41,910 nt of DNA from Hymenobacteraceae bacterium (lineage in GTDB: Bacteria; Bacteroidota; Bacteroidia; Cytophagales; Flexibacteraceae): contig CANHCT010000009.1 in assembly GCA_947459175.1 (NCBI GenBank), positions 1-41,910 on the forward strand. The letters are read 5' to 3'. A program made the position numbers and the translations under genes. Under the pieces are notes generated by a model. That model saw nothing but the letters and a program-made list of their open reading frames with translations. It made no database searches and was not told the origin of the DNA. Shown one piece after another: positions 23,708 to 32,648 of this stretch (position 1 is the stretch's first letter; every line of letters begins with the position of its first letter).

Positions 23708-24376
23708 CTATAGCCCGGCGAGAACCTGAAACCGGAATACGGCCACATTATCGCCCCGGGAGTTGTTGGCCAGTTTATCCATATTGTCCAGGTAGCGGGA
23801 ATTCACATTCAGCCAACCACCCTGAAAACCAATGCCCAGCTTAGGGTTAAACCAATATTGCGCTACCATTTGGATCGGAAACTGAATGGCATTTTGCCCA
23901 TAATCTTCTGATCGGTTCCGGGTTCGGGTACGGTTTACCAGCTCGTTGCCCTCAAAATCCTTCGGACTGAAATTGAACAAGCCCAAACCTAAACTCCCAA
24001 AAAGCTTAAATCCTTTGTATTCCAATGCTTTAAACTGAAATTCGGCGCCAAGAGAAATGAAATTTGTCTTAAACCGATTCACCGGGCTGAGCGAGGCATC
24101 TGCGGTAGCAGGAAGTCGGTAACTCCTGTCCTCCCCTATTACCTGACCAATAGTCAGGCCAAAAGTCAGATTCATGTTTTTTCTCACCCCCACAGACAAT
24201 CCTGCCTGAAGGGCCGGAGTCCATCTTTTGTACGAATCCTGCAGAGAGCCTTTGTAGGCCACCATATTCAGCCCTGCGAAAAGGTGCTTTGGTTTGGGAA
24301 TACGTTCTTTTCCCGCCCAAACCGGGGAAAAGGAAAGGATAAGAAAGAAGAGGAACAGAAGGTTTTTCTTCACCAT
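23708..24376 (-). CDS. Small outer-membrane beta-barrel protein
   Basis: 222 residues from the ATG at 24376, which begins a signal peptide (MVKKNLLFLFFLILSFSPVWA). The mature part alternates hydrophobic and polar residues with aromatic girdles (LFAGLNMVAYKG, LTFGLTIGQVIG, FISLGAEFQF, FKLFGSLGLGLFNF, GIGFQGGWLNVNSRY) and ends AVFRFQVLAGL, consistent with an 8-10-stranded outer-membrane barrel. It resembles the generic porin-like/OmpA-beta-type proteins of Bacteroidota. Function unknown. It is a single gene with its own upstream region of 425 bases. Confidence 0.78.
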   Translation of the reverse strand: MVKKNLLFLFFLILSFSPVWAGKERIPKPKHLFAGLNMVAYKGSLQDSYKRWTPALQAGLSVGVRKNMNLTFGLTIGQVIGEDRSYRLPATADASLSPVNRFKTNFISLGAEFQFKALEYKGFKLFGSLGLGLFNFSPKDFEGNELVNRTRTRNRSEDYGQNAIQFPIQMVAQYWFNPKLGIGFQGGWLNVNSRYLDNMDKLANNSRGDNVAVFRFQVLAGL

Positions 24377-24525
24377 CCAAAGGAACAGACCCTGTTTCAA
24401 AATTTTATGGCAATTTGAAAGGTTTTCTTTCACGCAATTCAGATGATTAAGGGCAGTGCAGAACGGTTTCGCAAAAAAATTTTCAGGAATTATTTGAGAA
24501 TCAGATTCAAAAGCTGTCTGTAAAT

Positions 24526-24560
24526 AAAAAAGCCTTTACCAATTGGCAAAGGCCTTTTCT
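24526..24560. terminator. Bidirectional terminator hairpin
   Basis: GCCTTTACC (24532-24540) pairs with GGCAAAGGC (24545-24553) at 8 of 9 positions around AATT. Plus strand is followed by CTTTTCTTT; minus strand by TTTTTTATTT, the better tract. It lies between two divergent genes, where no known transcript should end. Confidence 0.65.
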
Positions 24561-24675
24561 TTCACTTTTCAACCCAAAAATAAAACTTATGTTTTATGAA
24601 GGCAAAGGTTTGTGTTAATTTCCAAAAAACCAAATTTCCGGTACTTAAAAGGCTATTTTCTAATCTCAGGACTGC

Positions 24676-24707
24676 AAAAAAAAACACTTTCCTTCCGGTT
24701 TCGGAAG
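24676..24707 (-). terminator. Second leftward terminator-like hairpin
   Basis: Minus strand: CTTCCG and CGGAAG (24707-24692) around AAAC, then GAAAGTG and nine T (24684-24676). It is upstream of the hairpin at 24526 in the same divergent region, so a short minus-strand RNA could start between 24708 and 24801. Apart from these hairpins, 24377-24801 holds no supported gene. Confidence 0.4.
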
Positions 24708-24801
24708 ATTTACCCGGTTGAAGGCCTTGAACAGTTCTCATTTTTTTGGTTTGGAATGGTAAAATTCAATTTGATTGCAAAGCAGATTTTTATGTACTGA
24801 A

Positions 24802-25455
24802 ATGAAGACAAAAGAAAGATATCAATTTGTAATTGAATACTTTACAAAAGAAATGCCGGTGGCTGAAACCGAGCTGGAATATAATAATCCATTTCAATTG
24901 CTGGTGGCGGTCATTCTTTCAGCCCAGTGCACCGACAAGCGGGTGAACATGGTGACACCGGAACTATTCCGGCATTTTCCGGATGCGGCATCGCTCTCGC
25001 AAGCAGAATTTGACGAAGTCTTTGCCCTGATTAAAAGCATTTCCTACCCCAACAACAAAGCCAAACACCTGATGGGCATGGCCAAAATGCTGGTAGAACA
25101 ATTTGATTCTCAGGTACCCGGTACAGTGGAAGAATTGGTTCGCCTGCCCGGTGTGGGCAGAAAAACCGCCAATGTAATCGCTTCGGTAGTATTCGAACAA
25201 CCGACGATGGCGGTCGATACCCATGTATTCAGGGTGAGCCGGAGGATTGGTTTGGCCAAAAGCACTTCCAAAACGCCCCTTTCTGTAGAAATGGATTTGT
25301 ACCGTCATCTGCCCAAATCTGTCATTCCCAAAGCGCACCATTGGCTGATTCTGCACGGCCGCTATGTCTGCCTGGCCCGAAAACCCAAATGCGGGACCTG
25401 CGGTCTGCAACCTGTGTGCAAGTACTTTCAAAAAAATCCGGTCGCTGAAGTCTGA
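24802..25455 (+). CDS. nth: Endonuclease III
   Basis: 217 residues from the ATG at 24802 (MKTKERYQF), the normal length. The helix-hairpin-helix LPGVGRKTA contains the catalytic lysine and VDTHVFRV the catalytic aspartate. The [4Fe-4S] cluster ligands are intact at the C-terminus with Cx6Cx2Cx5C spacing (CLARKPKC, GTC, GLQPVC). It is a DNA glycosylase/AP lyase for oxidised pyrimidines in base-excision repair. An N-terminal extension of nine residues is possible from 24775 but unlike the family. Confidence 0.95.
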   Translation: MKTKERYQFVIEYFTKEMPVAETELEYNNPFQLLVAVILSAQCTDKRVNMVTPELFRHFPDAASLSQAEFDEVFALIKSISYPNNKAKHLMGMAKMLVEQFDSQVPGTVEELVRLPGVGRKTANVIASVVFEQPTMAVDTHVFRVSRRIGLAKSTSKTPLSVEMDLYRHLPKSVIPKAHHWLILHGRYVCLARKPKCGTCGLQPVCKYFQKNPVAEV

Positions 25456-25503
25456 CAACCACTTGAATACCATAAGCTTACATGAACGAAAACTCAAAAT
25501 AGT

Positions 25504-25533
25504 TTTGCTCCGGCATAAGACTTGCTAACTTTA
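25504..25533 (+). promoter_or_regulatory. Promoter of allB-alc
   Basis: TTTG (25504-25507), 18-base spacer, TAACTTTA (25526-25533), one mismatch from TAnnTTTG. The allB ATG is 15 bases downstream. The same variant box, TAACTTTA, precedes the HTH gene at 28032. Confidence 0.55.
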
Positions 25534-25548
25534 CTTTTTTATCAAAAA

Positions 25549-26892
25549 ATGGACAAGGACAACAAGGGAAGTTTAAAAATATATTCGCAAAGGTGCTTTC
25601 TGGAGGGCAGGTTGATGCCTGCCAGTATCTCAGCCACAGAAGGAAAAATCACAGAAATTGTTCCCGAAAAACAGCCTGATGCCATAGATTTCGGCAATGC
25701 AGTCATCATGCCCGGATGTCTGGATGCCCATGTGCACATCAATGAACCGGGCCGCACCGACTGGGAAGGCTTTGAAACTGCGACCCGGGCGGCTTTGGCC
25801 GGAGGAACAACTTCGGTAGTGGATATGCCCCTGAATTCCAGCCCGGTAACCGTTTCGGTCAAAGACCTGGAAGCCAAAGTGGAAGCAGCAAAGGGCAAAC
25901 TGCATTGCCATGTTGGATTTTATGGCGGGGTGATACCCGGCAACTCCGGTGAACTGGCCGGTCTTGCAAAAGCCGGAGTTTTGGGCTTCAAGTGCTTTTT
26001 GGTACACTCCGGCATCGACGATTTTCCCAATGTAAGCCGACAGGACCTGGAGGAAGCCATGCCCGTGCTGGACAAGTTCGGATTGCCCTTGCTGGCGCAT
26101 TGCGAATTTCCCGATAAAGAAGAATCCTCCGCCCTCATTATGAACCCCAAAAGCTACATGGCCTACCTGGAAAGCCGGCCCAAAAAATGGGAAAATGATG
26201 CTGTGGCCCTGATGATTGAGCTTTCAGAAAAATTCAATTGTCCCGTACATATTGTCCATGTTTCTTCGGCCGAAGCCCTGATTTTGATTCAGAAAGCCAA
26301 AGAGAAAGGATTGAAAATCACCGCAGAAACCTGTCCGCAATACCTGCTTTTTGATGCCGAGACCATACCCGACGGCAATACCCTGTACAAATGCGCACCC
26401 CCCATACGAGAAAAAGAAAACAACCTTTTGCTTAAAAAGGCCCTGAAAAACGGCATTCTCGATTTCATTGCCACCGACCACTCTCCGGCGCCGCCTGAAA
26501 TCAAAGAACTGGAAAGCGGCAATCTGGCCAAAGCCTGGGGTGGAATTGCGGGAATACAGTTTTTGCTTTCCGCTTCCTGGACTGCCCTCCGGGATGAGAT
26601 TTCAATTGAAAAATTTATTCCTTTGCTCACCGAAAATCCTGCCCGTTTTCTGAAAGTGGACTACAAAAAGGGAAAAATCAAGACCGGCTACGATGCCGAC
26701 CTGGTGGTCTGGAATCCGGAAGAAACCTTTGTGCCCCAAGAGGAAGATCTGCTCTTCCGGCACAAATTCAGCCCCTACACCGGCAAAAGGCTGACCGGCA
26801 GAGTTTTAAGCACCTATCTGGCAGGGAATCAGGTGTATTACCAACAAAAAATTACTTCATCACCACAAGGAATATGGCTCAGACAAGCGTAA
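25549..26892 (+). CDS. allB: Allantoinase (cyclic amidohydrolase family)
   Basis: 447 residues from the ATG at 25549. Metal centre of the cyclic amidohydrolases: H61 and H63 (DAHVHINEPGR), carbamylatable K148 (GFKCF), H184 (LLAHCE), H237 (VHVSS) and D310 (ATDHSP). The substrate assignment rests on allantoinase-like blocks (INEPGRTDWEGFETATRAA, VVDMPLNS, RHKFSPYTGKRL) and on the allantoicase gene overlapping its end; general dihydroorotases differ at these places. Reaction: (S)-allantoin plus water to allantoate. Cytosolic. No uricase, HIU hydrolase or OHCU decarboxylase genes are in the window. Confidence 0.88.
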   Translation: MDKDNKGSLKIYSQRCFLEGRLMPASISATEGKITEIVPEKQPDAIDFGNAVIMPGCLDAHVHINEPGRTDWEGFETATRAALAGGTTSVVDMPLNSSPVTVSVKDLEAKVEAAKGKLHCHVGFYGGVIPGNSGELAGLAKAGVLGFKCFLVHSGIDDFPNVSRQDLEEAMPVLDKFGLPLLAHCEFPDKEESSALIMNPKSYMAYLESRPKKWENDAVALMIELSEKFNCPVHIVHVSSAEALILIQKAKEKGLKITAETCPQYLLFDAETIPDGNTLYKCAPPIREKENNLLLKKALKNGILDFIATDHSPAPPEIKELESGNLAKAWGGIAGIQFLLSASWTALRDEISIEKFIPLLTENPARFLKVDYKKGKIKTGYDADLVVWNPEETFVPQEEDLLFRHKFSPYTGKRLTGRVLSTYLAGNQVYYQQKITSSPQGIWLRQA

Positions 26893-27896
26893 GCGAAATC
26901 ATCAAAACATCACCTGCTTTCACCCAACTCACCGACCTGGCAGCAGATCGGCTGGGGGGTAAAGTCCTCTTTGCTACAGATGATTTTTTTGCTGAAAAAG
27001 AAAACCTGATCAAACCGGGTCGGGGCATATTTATTGCTGACAAATACACCGACCGCGGCAAATGGATGGACGGCTGGGAAAGCCGCCGCAAGCGGGTACC
27101 CGGCCACGACTGGGCTGTAGTGCAACTGGCCACCACCGGAAAGATAAAAGGTATAGACATCGACACCCATTTTTTTCTGGGCAATCATCCGCCTCATGCC
27201 TCCATTGAGGCCGCACTGCTTCCTGAAAATGCATCGGTTGCCGATTGGGAAAACGGCATCAACTGGGTTGAAATTTTACCCAAATCGCCCCTGGACCCGG
27301 GTTCTCAAAACTTTTATTCCATTGGCCATGAAGGAATTTTCTCGCACATCCGCCTGCACATCTATCCCGACGGAGGGGTGGCCAGGCTGAAGGTGTATGG
27401 CGAGGTTTTCAAGCAATGGGACCATGTAAAGCAGGATACCGTTCTGGATTTGGCGGCTGCCCTGCACGGAGGCAAAGCCCTGGCATGCAACGATATGTTT
27501 TTTTCGGCCATGGGCAATCTGATAATGCCGGGCAGGGGAATCAATATGGGCGACGGTTGGGAAACCAAAAGAAACCGCACCCCGAACAACCGCGACTGGG
27601 TCATTTTGAAATTGGCTACACCCGGATATGTGCATGAATTTCAGGTAGATACCGCCCACTTCAAAGGCAACTACCCGGACCGCTGCAGCATAGAAGCTTG
27701 CCTGAGCGATAGGGATGATACCCTTACCGGTGAAGGCGTGCAATGGGAAACGGTATTGCCGGAATCGAAATTGCAGGCCGATACCATCCACCAATTTGAA
27801 AGTGCTATGAAAAACCGGATTTTTTCCCACATACGCCTCAATATTTTTCCCGACGGAGGTGTAAGCCGCTTAAGGGTACTGGGAAGAAAAAGTTAA
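26874..27896 (+). CDS. alc: Allantoicase
   Basis: 340 residues, normal size, built of two tandem allantoicase repeats (about residues 15-170 and 180-335). Equivalent motifs occur in each: GRGIFIADKYTDRGKWMDGWESRRKR and GRGINMGDGWETKRNR, then DTHFFLGNHP and DTAHFKGNYP, then FSHIRLHIYPDGGVARL and FSHIRLNIFPDGGVSRL. It converts allantoate to ureidoglycolate and urea, the step after AllB. Its ATG lies 19 bases inside the end of allB, so the two are translationally coupled. Neither ureidoglycolate lyase nor urease genes are nearby. Confidence 0.95.
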   Translation: MAQTSVSEIIKTSPAFTQLTDLAADRLGGKVLFATDDFFAEKENLIKPGRGIFIADKYTDRGKWMDGWESRRKRVPGHDWAVVQLATTGKIKGIDIDTHFFLGNHPPHASIEAALLPENASVADWENGINWVEILPKSPLDPGSQNFYSIGHEGIFSHIRLHIYPDGGVARLKVYGEVFKQWDHVKQDTVLDLAAALHGGKALACNDMFFSAMGNLIMPGRGINMGDGWETKRNRTPNNRDWVILKLATPGYVHEFQVDTAHFKGNYPDRCSIEACLSDRDDTLTGEGVQWETVLPESKLQADTIHQFESAMKNRIFSHIRLNIFPDGGVSRLRVLGRKS

Positions 27897-27994
27897 CTAC
27901 CAATCTGTTATGTGATTCAACCCTTGAATATACCCCTGTTTTATGTTCCTGCAGGGCCCGATCGGAAGCCATCCGGGCAGCATTTTTCAATAAA

Positions 27995-28027
27995 TTGTCT
28001 GCGAATGCCGCTGTTCAAATAACTTTA
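27995..28027 (+). promoter_or_regulatory. Promoter of the HTH gene, nearly leaderless
   Basis: TTG (27995-27997), 22-base spacer, TAACTTTA (28020-28027), then only four bases to the ATG at 28032. The expected transcription start falls at or next to the start codon. Confidence 0.5.
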
Positions 28028-28031
28028 CACA

Positions 28032-29027
28032 ATGAATCTGCCCTTTCAGGCCCGGCTGGTGGAAATTATCCGGCAGCAGGTGCCCCAAAATATTTCCCTG
28101 CCCCACGAACTCAGCACCCTGCTCGGGGTGAGTACCGACAGTGCTTACCGTCGCCTGCGCTGCGAAACAGCCTTCAGTCTGGACGAAACGGTAGCCCTTT
28201 GCCGGCATTTTGAGGTGCCCCTGGAATTGCTCAACGATATGCTCACCCATGTGGTGTCTTTCAGGTACTTGCCGCCGGGCAATACGGCTGCAGATTTCAA
28301 ACAGTTTCTCAGTCACTTTTTGGGCAGCATCAAATCTATCTCCCATTTCGGGCAGCGAAAGATTTTTTACGCCGCAGAAGACATTCCCCTTTTTCACCTT
28401 TACGCCTTCGAAAAGCTCAGTTCTTTCAAATTTTTCTATTGGAAAAAAACCATCCTGAGCCATGAAGACCTTCAGGGCCTTCGCTTTCGTATTTCTTATT
28501 CCGACCCGGAACTGTCCGAACTCGCCAACAAGGCCAGTCTGGCCTACGCCGAGGTAGAGAGCACTGAAATTTGGACCGAAGAAACCATGGGCAGCACCCT
28601 GAAGCAGATAAAATTTTACTGGGAAGCCGGCCTGTTTGAAAGCCGGGAAGATGCCCTGGAACTGCTGGAAGAACTCCGGCAATTGATTAAAAATCTACAG
28701 CGGCAGTGTGATTTGGGATTGAAAATCAGGCCCGGCGGGGCAGTGAGCCAAACCCCCTTTCACTGCTATGTCAGCGACCTGATGATTGGAAATAATTGTG
28801 TCCTGGTTCAAACCAATGAGCGCAAAACTACTTTTCTGGGCTACAATACTTTTTGCTACATGAGCACCGGAAGCCGGGCTTTCAACGAACAGAATGAAGC
28901 CTGGATGCAAAATCTGTTGGCCAAGAGTACCCTCATCAGCCGGACAGCCGAAAAAATCCGGAACCGCTTCATCAAGGTTCTGGAAAAACAAACCGATGAT
29001 TTACAAAAGTTTATCACCGAAAATTAA
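28032..29027 (+). CDS. Helix-turn-helix protein of unknown function
   Basis: 331 residues. The N-terminal 60 or so form an XRE/BetR-like HTH: ISLPHELSTLLGVSTDSAYRRLRCETAFSLDETVALCRHFEVPLELL. The long C-terminal part (FRYLPPGNTAADF, then KFFYWKKTI, then LLEELRQLIKNLQRQ, then FLGYNTFCYMSTG) has no domain I can name; it looks like a Bacteroidota-specific sensor or dimer region. No membrane segment. Its position after allB-alc with a similar -7 box suggests, but does not show, that it regulates allantoin use or stress genes. Confidence 0.75.
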   Translation: MNLPFQARLVEIIRQQVPQNISLPHELSTLLGVSTDSAYRRLRCETAFSLDETVALCRHFEVPLELLNDMLTHVVSFRYLPPGNTAADFKQFLSHFLGSIKSISHFGQRKIFYAAEDIPLFHLYAFEKLSSFKFFYWKKTILSHEDLQGLRFRISYSDPELSELANKASLAYAEVESTEIWTEETMGSTLKQIKFYWEAGLFESREDALELLEELRQLIKNLQRQCDLGLKIRPGGAVSQTPFHCYVSDLMIGNNCVLVQTNERKTTFLGYNTFCYMSTGSRAFNEQNEAWMQNLLAKSTLISRTAEKIRNRFIKVLEKQTDDLQKFITEN

Positions 29028-29080
29028 GGCCTTCAGCCCGGCGGGGTCTGTTAAACTTTTCGCCTTCGGGCGGACAGCCT

Positions 29081-29088
29081 TACCTTTG
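29081..29088 (+). promoter_or_regulatory. -7 box upstream of the aldehyde dehydrogenase
   Basis: TACCTTTG, an exact TAnnTTTG, 62 bases before the ATG; TTTT (29057-29060) is at -33 spacing in place of TTG. Confidence 0.45.
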
Positions 29089-29150
29089 CCGGCTATTTCG
29101 CCACCTGATTTCCGGTAGCCCCGGATGACACCAAAAGGATACCTCTGCGC

Positions 29151-30515
29151 ATGATATTTGAAAGCACCAATCCATACACCGAAAAGAAAATTGCTGAATT
29201 TCAATCTATTACAGAAAAGGATGCAGAAAAAAAGCTGGAAAAATCCCGGCTGGCATTCTCACTTTGGAGAAAAATAAGCCTGGAAAAGCGGCTCTCTTTT
29301 CTTGAAAATTTGGCCGGGGAAATTGAAAAAGTGACTGAATTCCTTTCGGCGGCTATGTCGGAAGAAATGGGAAAAACCATTGCGGAAGCCCGGGCAGAGG
29401 TAAGCAAATGCGCAACGGGAATCCGTTTTTTCATCGAAAAAAGTCCCGAATGGCTTCAGGCCCGGTCCGTAGTTTCCGATGCCCGGTCTTCAAAAATCCT
29501 TTTTCAGCCTTTGGGGGGAATTTTGCTGGTGATGCCCTGGAATTTTCCCCTCTGGCAGGTCCTGCGGGCAGCGGTGCCTGCCCTGTGCGTGGGCAATGTC
29601 ATCCTGCTTAAGCATGCCCCCAATGTATTTCGCTATTCCTTATTGATTGAGGACCTGTTCCGGAAGGCGGGCTTTCCCGAAGGGGTTTTCGAAAATTTCA
29701 TCATGCCTGCTGAGGGTCTGGAGCAATTGGTATCTTCGGAAGCGGTGGCAGCGGTTTCTCTGACAGGGAGCGAAAGAGCAGGGCGTTCGATGGCTGCACT
29801 GGCAGGAAAATACCTGAAAAAATGCGTTCTCGAACTGGGCGGCAGCGACCCTTTTGTGGTGATGCCCGATGCCGATTTGGCTTTCGCAGCCGGTATGGCA
29901 GCAAAAGCACGGCTGATCAACAACGGGCAAAGCTGCATTGCCGCCAAGCGCTTTTTGGTCCATCAAAGTGTGGAAGCCGACTTTTTGGAATTGTTCAGGG
30001 CCGAAATATCAAACTTCAAACCCGGAAATCCCCTTGAAAATGAAACACTTCTGGGTCCGCAGGCCAGAGAAGACCTGCGGCATAATCTGAAAGAACAAGT
30101 GGCCCGGTCTCTGCAGCAGGGTGCCCGCCTGTACTACAAAATGGAAGAAAAAACCGAAACCGGATTCTTCTTTTTACCCCATATCCTGTGCGGTGCACAG
30201 CCCGGCATGGCCTGCTTCGATGAAGAAGTATTCGGCCCGGTGGCTTCCGTTTCGGTGTTTTCGGAAGAAGAAGAAATGTTGTTTCTGGCCAACCAAACCC
30301 GCTTTGGACTGGGTGCCAGCATCTACACGGCCGATGTGGAGAAAGCAGAAAAAATGGCCCTTGAATTCGACTGCGGCACGGTAACCATCAATGCGATGGT
30401 GCGCTCCAAACCCGGTCTTCCTTTCGGAGGGGTTAAAGCATCGGGCTACGGCCGCGAATTGTCGGAGTTTGGTTTGCAGGAATTCTGCAACATCAAAGCC
30501 GTTTCGGTGGGTTAG
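29151..30515 (+). CDS. NAD(P)-dependent aldehyde dehydrogenase, succinate-semialdehyde type
   Basis: 454 residues, full ALDH fold. Residues: N131 (MPWNFPLWQ), K154 (LLKHAP), G-box LTGSERAG, catalytic E228 (LELGGSDPF) and C262 ([12 protein letters not shown]), plus EEVFGPV and [14 protein letters not shown] near the end. The short N-terminus ([17 protein letters not shown]) and the NNGQSC motif resemble the Sad/YneI succinate-semialdehyde dehydrogenase branch, so oxidation of succinate semialdehyde or another small acid semialdehyde is likely. Exact substrate is uncertain. It lies alone between the HTH gene and metG. Confidence 0.88.
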   Translation: MIFESTNPYTEKKIAEFQSITEKDAEKKLEKSRLAFSLWRKISLEKRLSFLENLAGEIEKVTEFLSAAMSEEMGKTIAEARAEVSKCATGIRFFIEKSPEWLQARSVVSDARSSKILFQPLGGILLVMPWNFPLWQVLRAAVPALCVGNVILLKHAPNVFRYSLLIEDLFRKAGFPEGVFENFIMPAEGLEQLVSSEAVAAVSLTGSERAGRSMAALAGKYLKKCVLELGGSDPFVVMPDADLAFAAGMAAKARLINNGQSCIAAKRFLVHQSVEADFLELFRAEISNFKPGNPLENETLLGPQAREDLRHNLKEQVARSLQQGARLYYKMEEKTETGFFFLPHILCGAQPGMACFDEEVFGPVASVSVFSEEEEMLFLANQTRFGLGASIYTADVEKAEKMALEFDCGTVTINAMVRSKPGLPFGGVKASGYGRELSEFGLQEFCNIKAVSVG

Positions 30516-30561
30516 GAATCCGCTGGCTTTTTGGCAAATTTGCGGCCCTGATATTTTAAGA

Positions 30562-32622
30562 ATGGCCGAGAAAAAATTTGCCCGAACCCTGGTAACCGCA
30601 GCCCTCCCCTACGCCAATGGCCCCAAGCATATTGGCCATTTAGCCGGAGCCTATTTGCCTGCCGACATATATGTACGGCACAAACGCCTTAAGGATGAGG
30701 AGGTTGCCTTTATCTGCGGCAGCGACGAACATGGTGCAGCCATCACCATTCAGGCCATAAAAGAAAAAACCACCCCTCGGGCCATTGTTGACCAATACCA
30801 TGAGTTGCTCAAAACCTGCTTTCATGAGCTGGGCATAGAATTCGACATCTACCACCGGACCTCAGAACCCATTCACCATGAAACGGCCCAAGATTTTTTT
30901 ACCACACTTTACAACAAAGGCTGGCTCCGGGAAGATTTTTCAGAGCAATATTTCGACGAAGAAGCCGGGGTTTTTCTGGCCGACCGCTACATCAAAGGGA
31001 CTTGCCCGGTATGCGGAAATCCGGATGCCTATGGCGATCAATGTGAAAAGTGCGGATCTTCCCTTTCTCCCAAAGAACTGATCCGGCCGCATTCCACCCT
31101 ATCGGGCAGCCAGCCCGTTCTGAAACCTACCAAACACTGGTACCTGCCCCTGAACGAATTTGAGCCCTGGCTTCGGGACTGGATTTTGAAAACACATGAA
31201 AAAGACTGGAAACCAACCGTTTATGGCCAGTGCAAATCATGGATTGACAGCGGTTTGCAGCCCCGTGCCGTCACACGCGATCTGGACTGGGGGGTGCAGG
31301 TACCCCTGGAAGAAGCCAAAGGCAAAGTGCTGTATGTGTGGTTTGATGCGCCCATCGGATATATTTCGGCCACCAGGCAATGGGCCAAAGACCGGGGAGA
31401 AGACTGGGAAAAATGGTGGAAAAGCGAAGATACACGGCTCATTCATTTTATCGGCAAGGACAACATTGTTTTTCATTGCATCATTTTCCCTGCCATGCTC
31501 AAAGCATACGGCGGATTTATTTTGCCCGACAATGTGCCGGCCAATGAATTTTTGAATCTGGAGGGCGACAAAATGAGCACAAGCCGGGCCTGGTCGGTGG
31601 AAATGCAGCAGTATCTGGCCGATTTTCCGGGCAAACCCGATGCCCTGCGCTATTACCTGTGCAGCAACATGCCCGAAAACAAGGATGCCGAATTTACATG
31701 GAGAGATTTTCAGGCCCGGTACAACAACGAACTTGCTGATATTCTGGGCAATTTTGTAAACCGGGCGGCTGTCCTTACCCATAAATTTTGCGAGGGAAAG
31801 GTACCTGCTGCAGGAGAATCCGGCGAAAGTGAAAAGGAAATTCTGGAGGCCCTTCGCAACATTCCCCGACAGGTATCGGAGCACCTGGAGCAATTCCGTT
31901 TTAAAGCAGCCCTGGCCGAAGCCATGAATCTGGCCCGGGCAGGCAACAAATACATGGCCGATACTGAGCCATGGAAAACCGTGAAAACCGATACGGCCCG
32001 CACGCATACCATCCTCAATTTGTCGCTTCAGGTGGTGGCGAACTTGTCGGTTCTGATGGAGCCTTTTTTGCCTTTTACAGCAAAAAAAATTCAACAACTT
32101 ATTCATACAGAAGAAATTAAATGGAAAGAACTGGGAAGCACCCAACTCATTCCCGAAGGAACGCAGCTGGAGGTTTTTCCCATATTGTTTCAAAAAATAG
32201 AGGACAGCATGATTGAAAATCAACTCGAAAAACTTCACGGACAGCAAAAGCCGGAAGCAGCACCGGCACAGCCAGTCATCCCCATCAAACCTGATATCAG
32301 TTTTGAGCAATTTCAGGCCATGGACATTCGGGTGGCCACCATCCTGGAGGCCGAAAAAGTACAGGGAGCCGACAAATTGCTGAAACTGAAACTCGACCTG
32401 GGCAATGGATACCACCGCACCGTGGTGAGTGGAATTGCTCTGCACTATGAACCCGAAAACATCATCGGGCAGCAGGTTTCTTATCTGGCCAATCTGCAGC
32501 CGAGGAAACTGCGTGGCATCGTTTCGGAAGGCATGATTCTGATGGCCGAAGACCCCGAAACCGGGGCTTTGCGTTTTGTATCTCCCCTACCCAAAGCGGG
32601 AGAAGGCGCCACCATCAAGTAA
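30562..32622 (+). CDS. metG: Methionine-tRNA ligase
   Basis: 686 residues from the ATG at 30562 ([20 protein letters not shown]). The class I signatures HIGH (residues 23-26) and KMSTS (337-341) are present, with the zinc-knuckle [18 protein letters not shown] between them. A C-terminal tRNA-binding OB domain (about 578-686, [20 protein letters not shown] to [13 protein letters not shown]) is fused, as in many Bacteroidota enzymes. It charges tRNA-Met for initiation and elongation. An in-frame extension reaching 30391 lies inside the ALDH gene and is not part of the protein. Confidence 0.97.
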   Translation: MAEKKFARTLVTAALPYANGPKHIGHLAGAYLPADIYVRHKRLKDEEVAFICGSDEHGAAITIQAIKEKTTPRAIVDQYHELLKTCFHELGIEFDIYHRTSEPIHHETAQDFFTTLYNKGWLREDFSEQYFDEEAGVFLADRYIKGTCPVCGNPDAYGDQCEKCGSSLSPKELIRPHSTLSGSQPVLKPTKHWYLPLNEFEPWLRDWILKTHEKDWKPTVYGQCKSWIDSGLQPRAVTRDLDWGVQVPLEEAKGKVLYVWFDAPIGYISATRQWAKDRGEDWEKWWKSEDTRLIHFIGKDNIVFHCIIFPAMLKAYGGFILPDNVPANEFLNLEGDKMSTSRAWSVEMQQYLADFPGKPDALRYYLCSNMPENKDAEFTWRDFQARYNNELADILGNFVNRAAVLTHKFCEGKVPAAGESGESEKEILEALRNIPRQVSEHLEQFRFKAALAEAMNLARAGNKYMADTEPWKTVKTDTARTHTILNLSLQVVANLSVLMEPFLPFTAKKIQQLIHTEEIKWKELGSTQLIPEGTQLEVFPILFQKIEDSMIENQLEKLHGQQKPEAAPAQPVIPIKPDISFEQFQAMDIRVATILEAEKVQGADKLLKLKLDLGNGYHRTVVSGIALHYEPENIIGQQVSYLANLQPRKLRGIVSEGMILMAEDPETGALRFVSPLPKAGEGATIK

Positions 32623-32648
32623 TCCCAAAAAACCATAACAACCTGTAA

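Noticed and set aside
25549-26892. Dihydroorotase (pyrC) assignment
   Set aside because: The fold and metal ligands are shared, but the substrate-region motifs and the overlapping allantoicase gene favour allantoinase.
30391-30561. N-terminal extension of MetG
   Set aside because: The added residues lie within the end of the aldehyde dehydrogenase gene in another frame and precede the family's conserved start.
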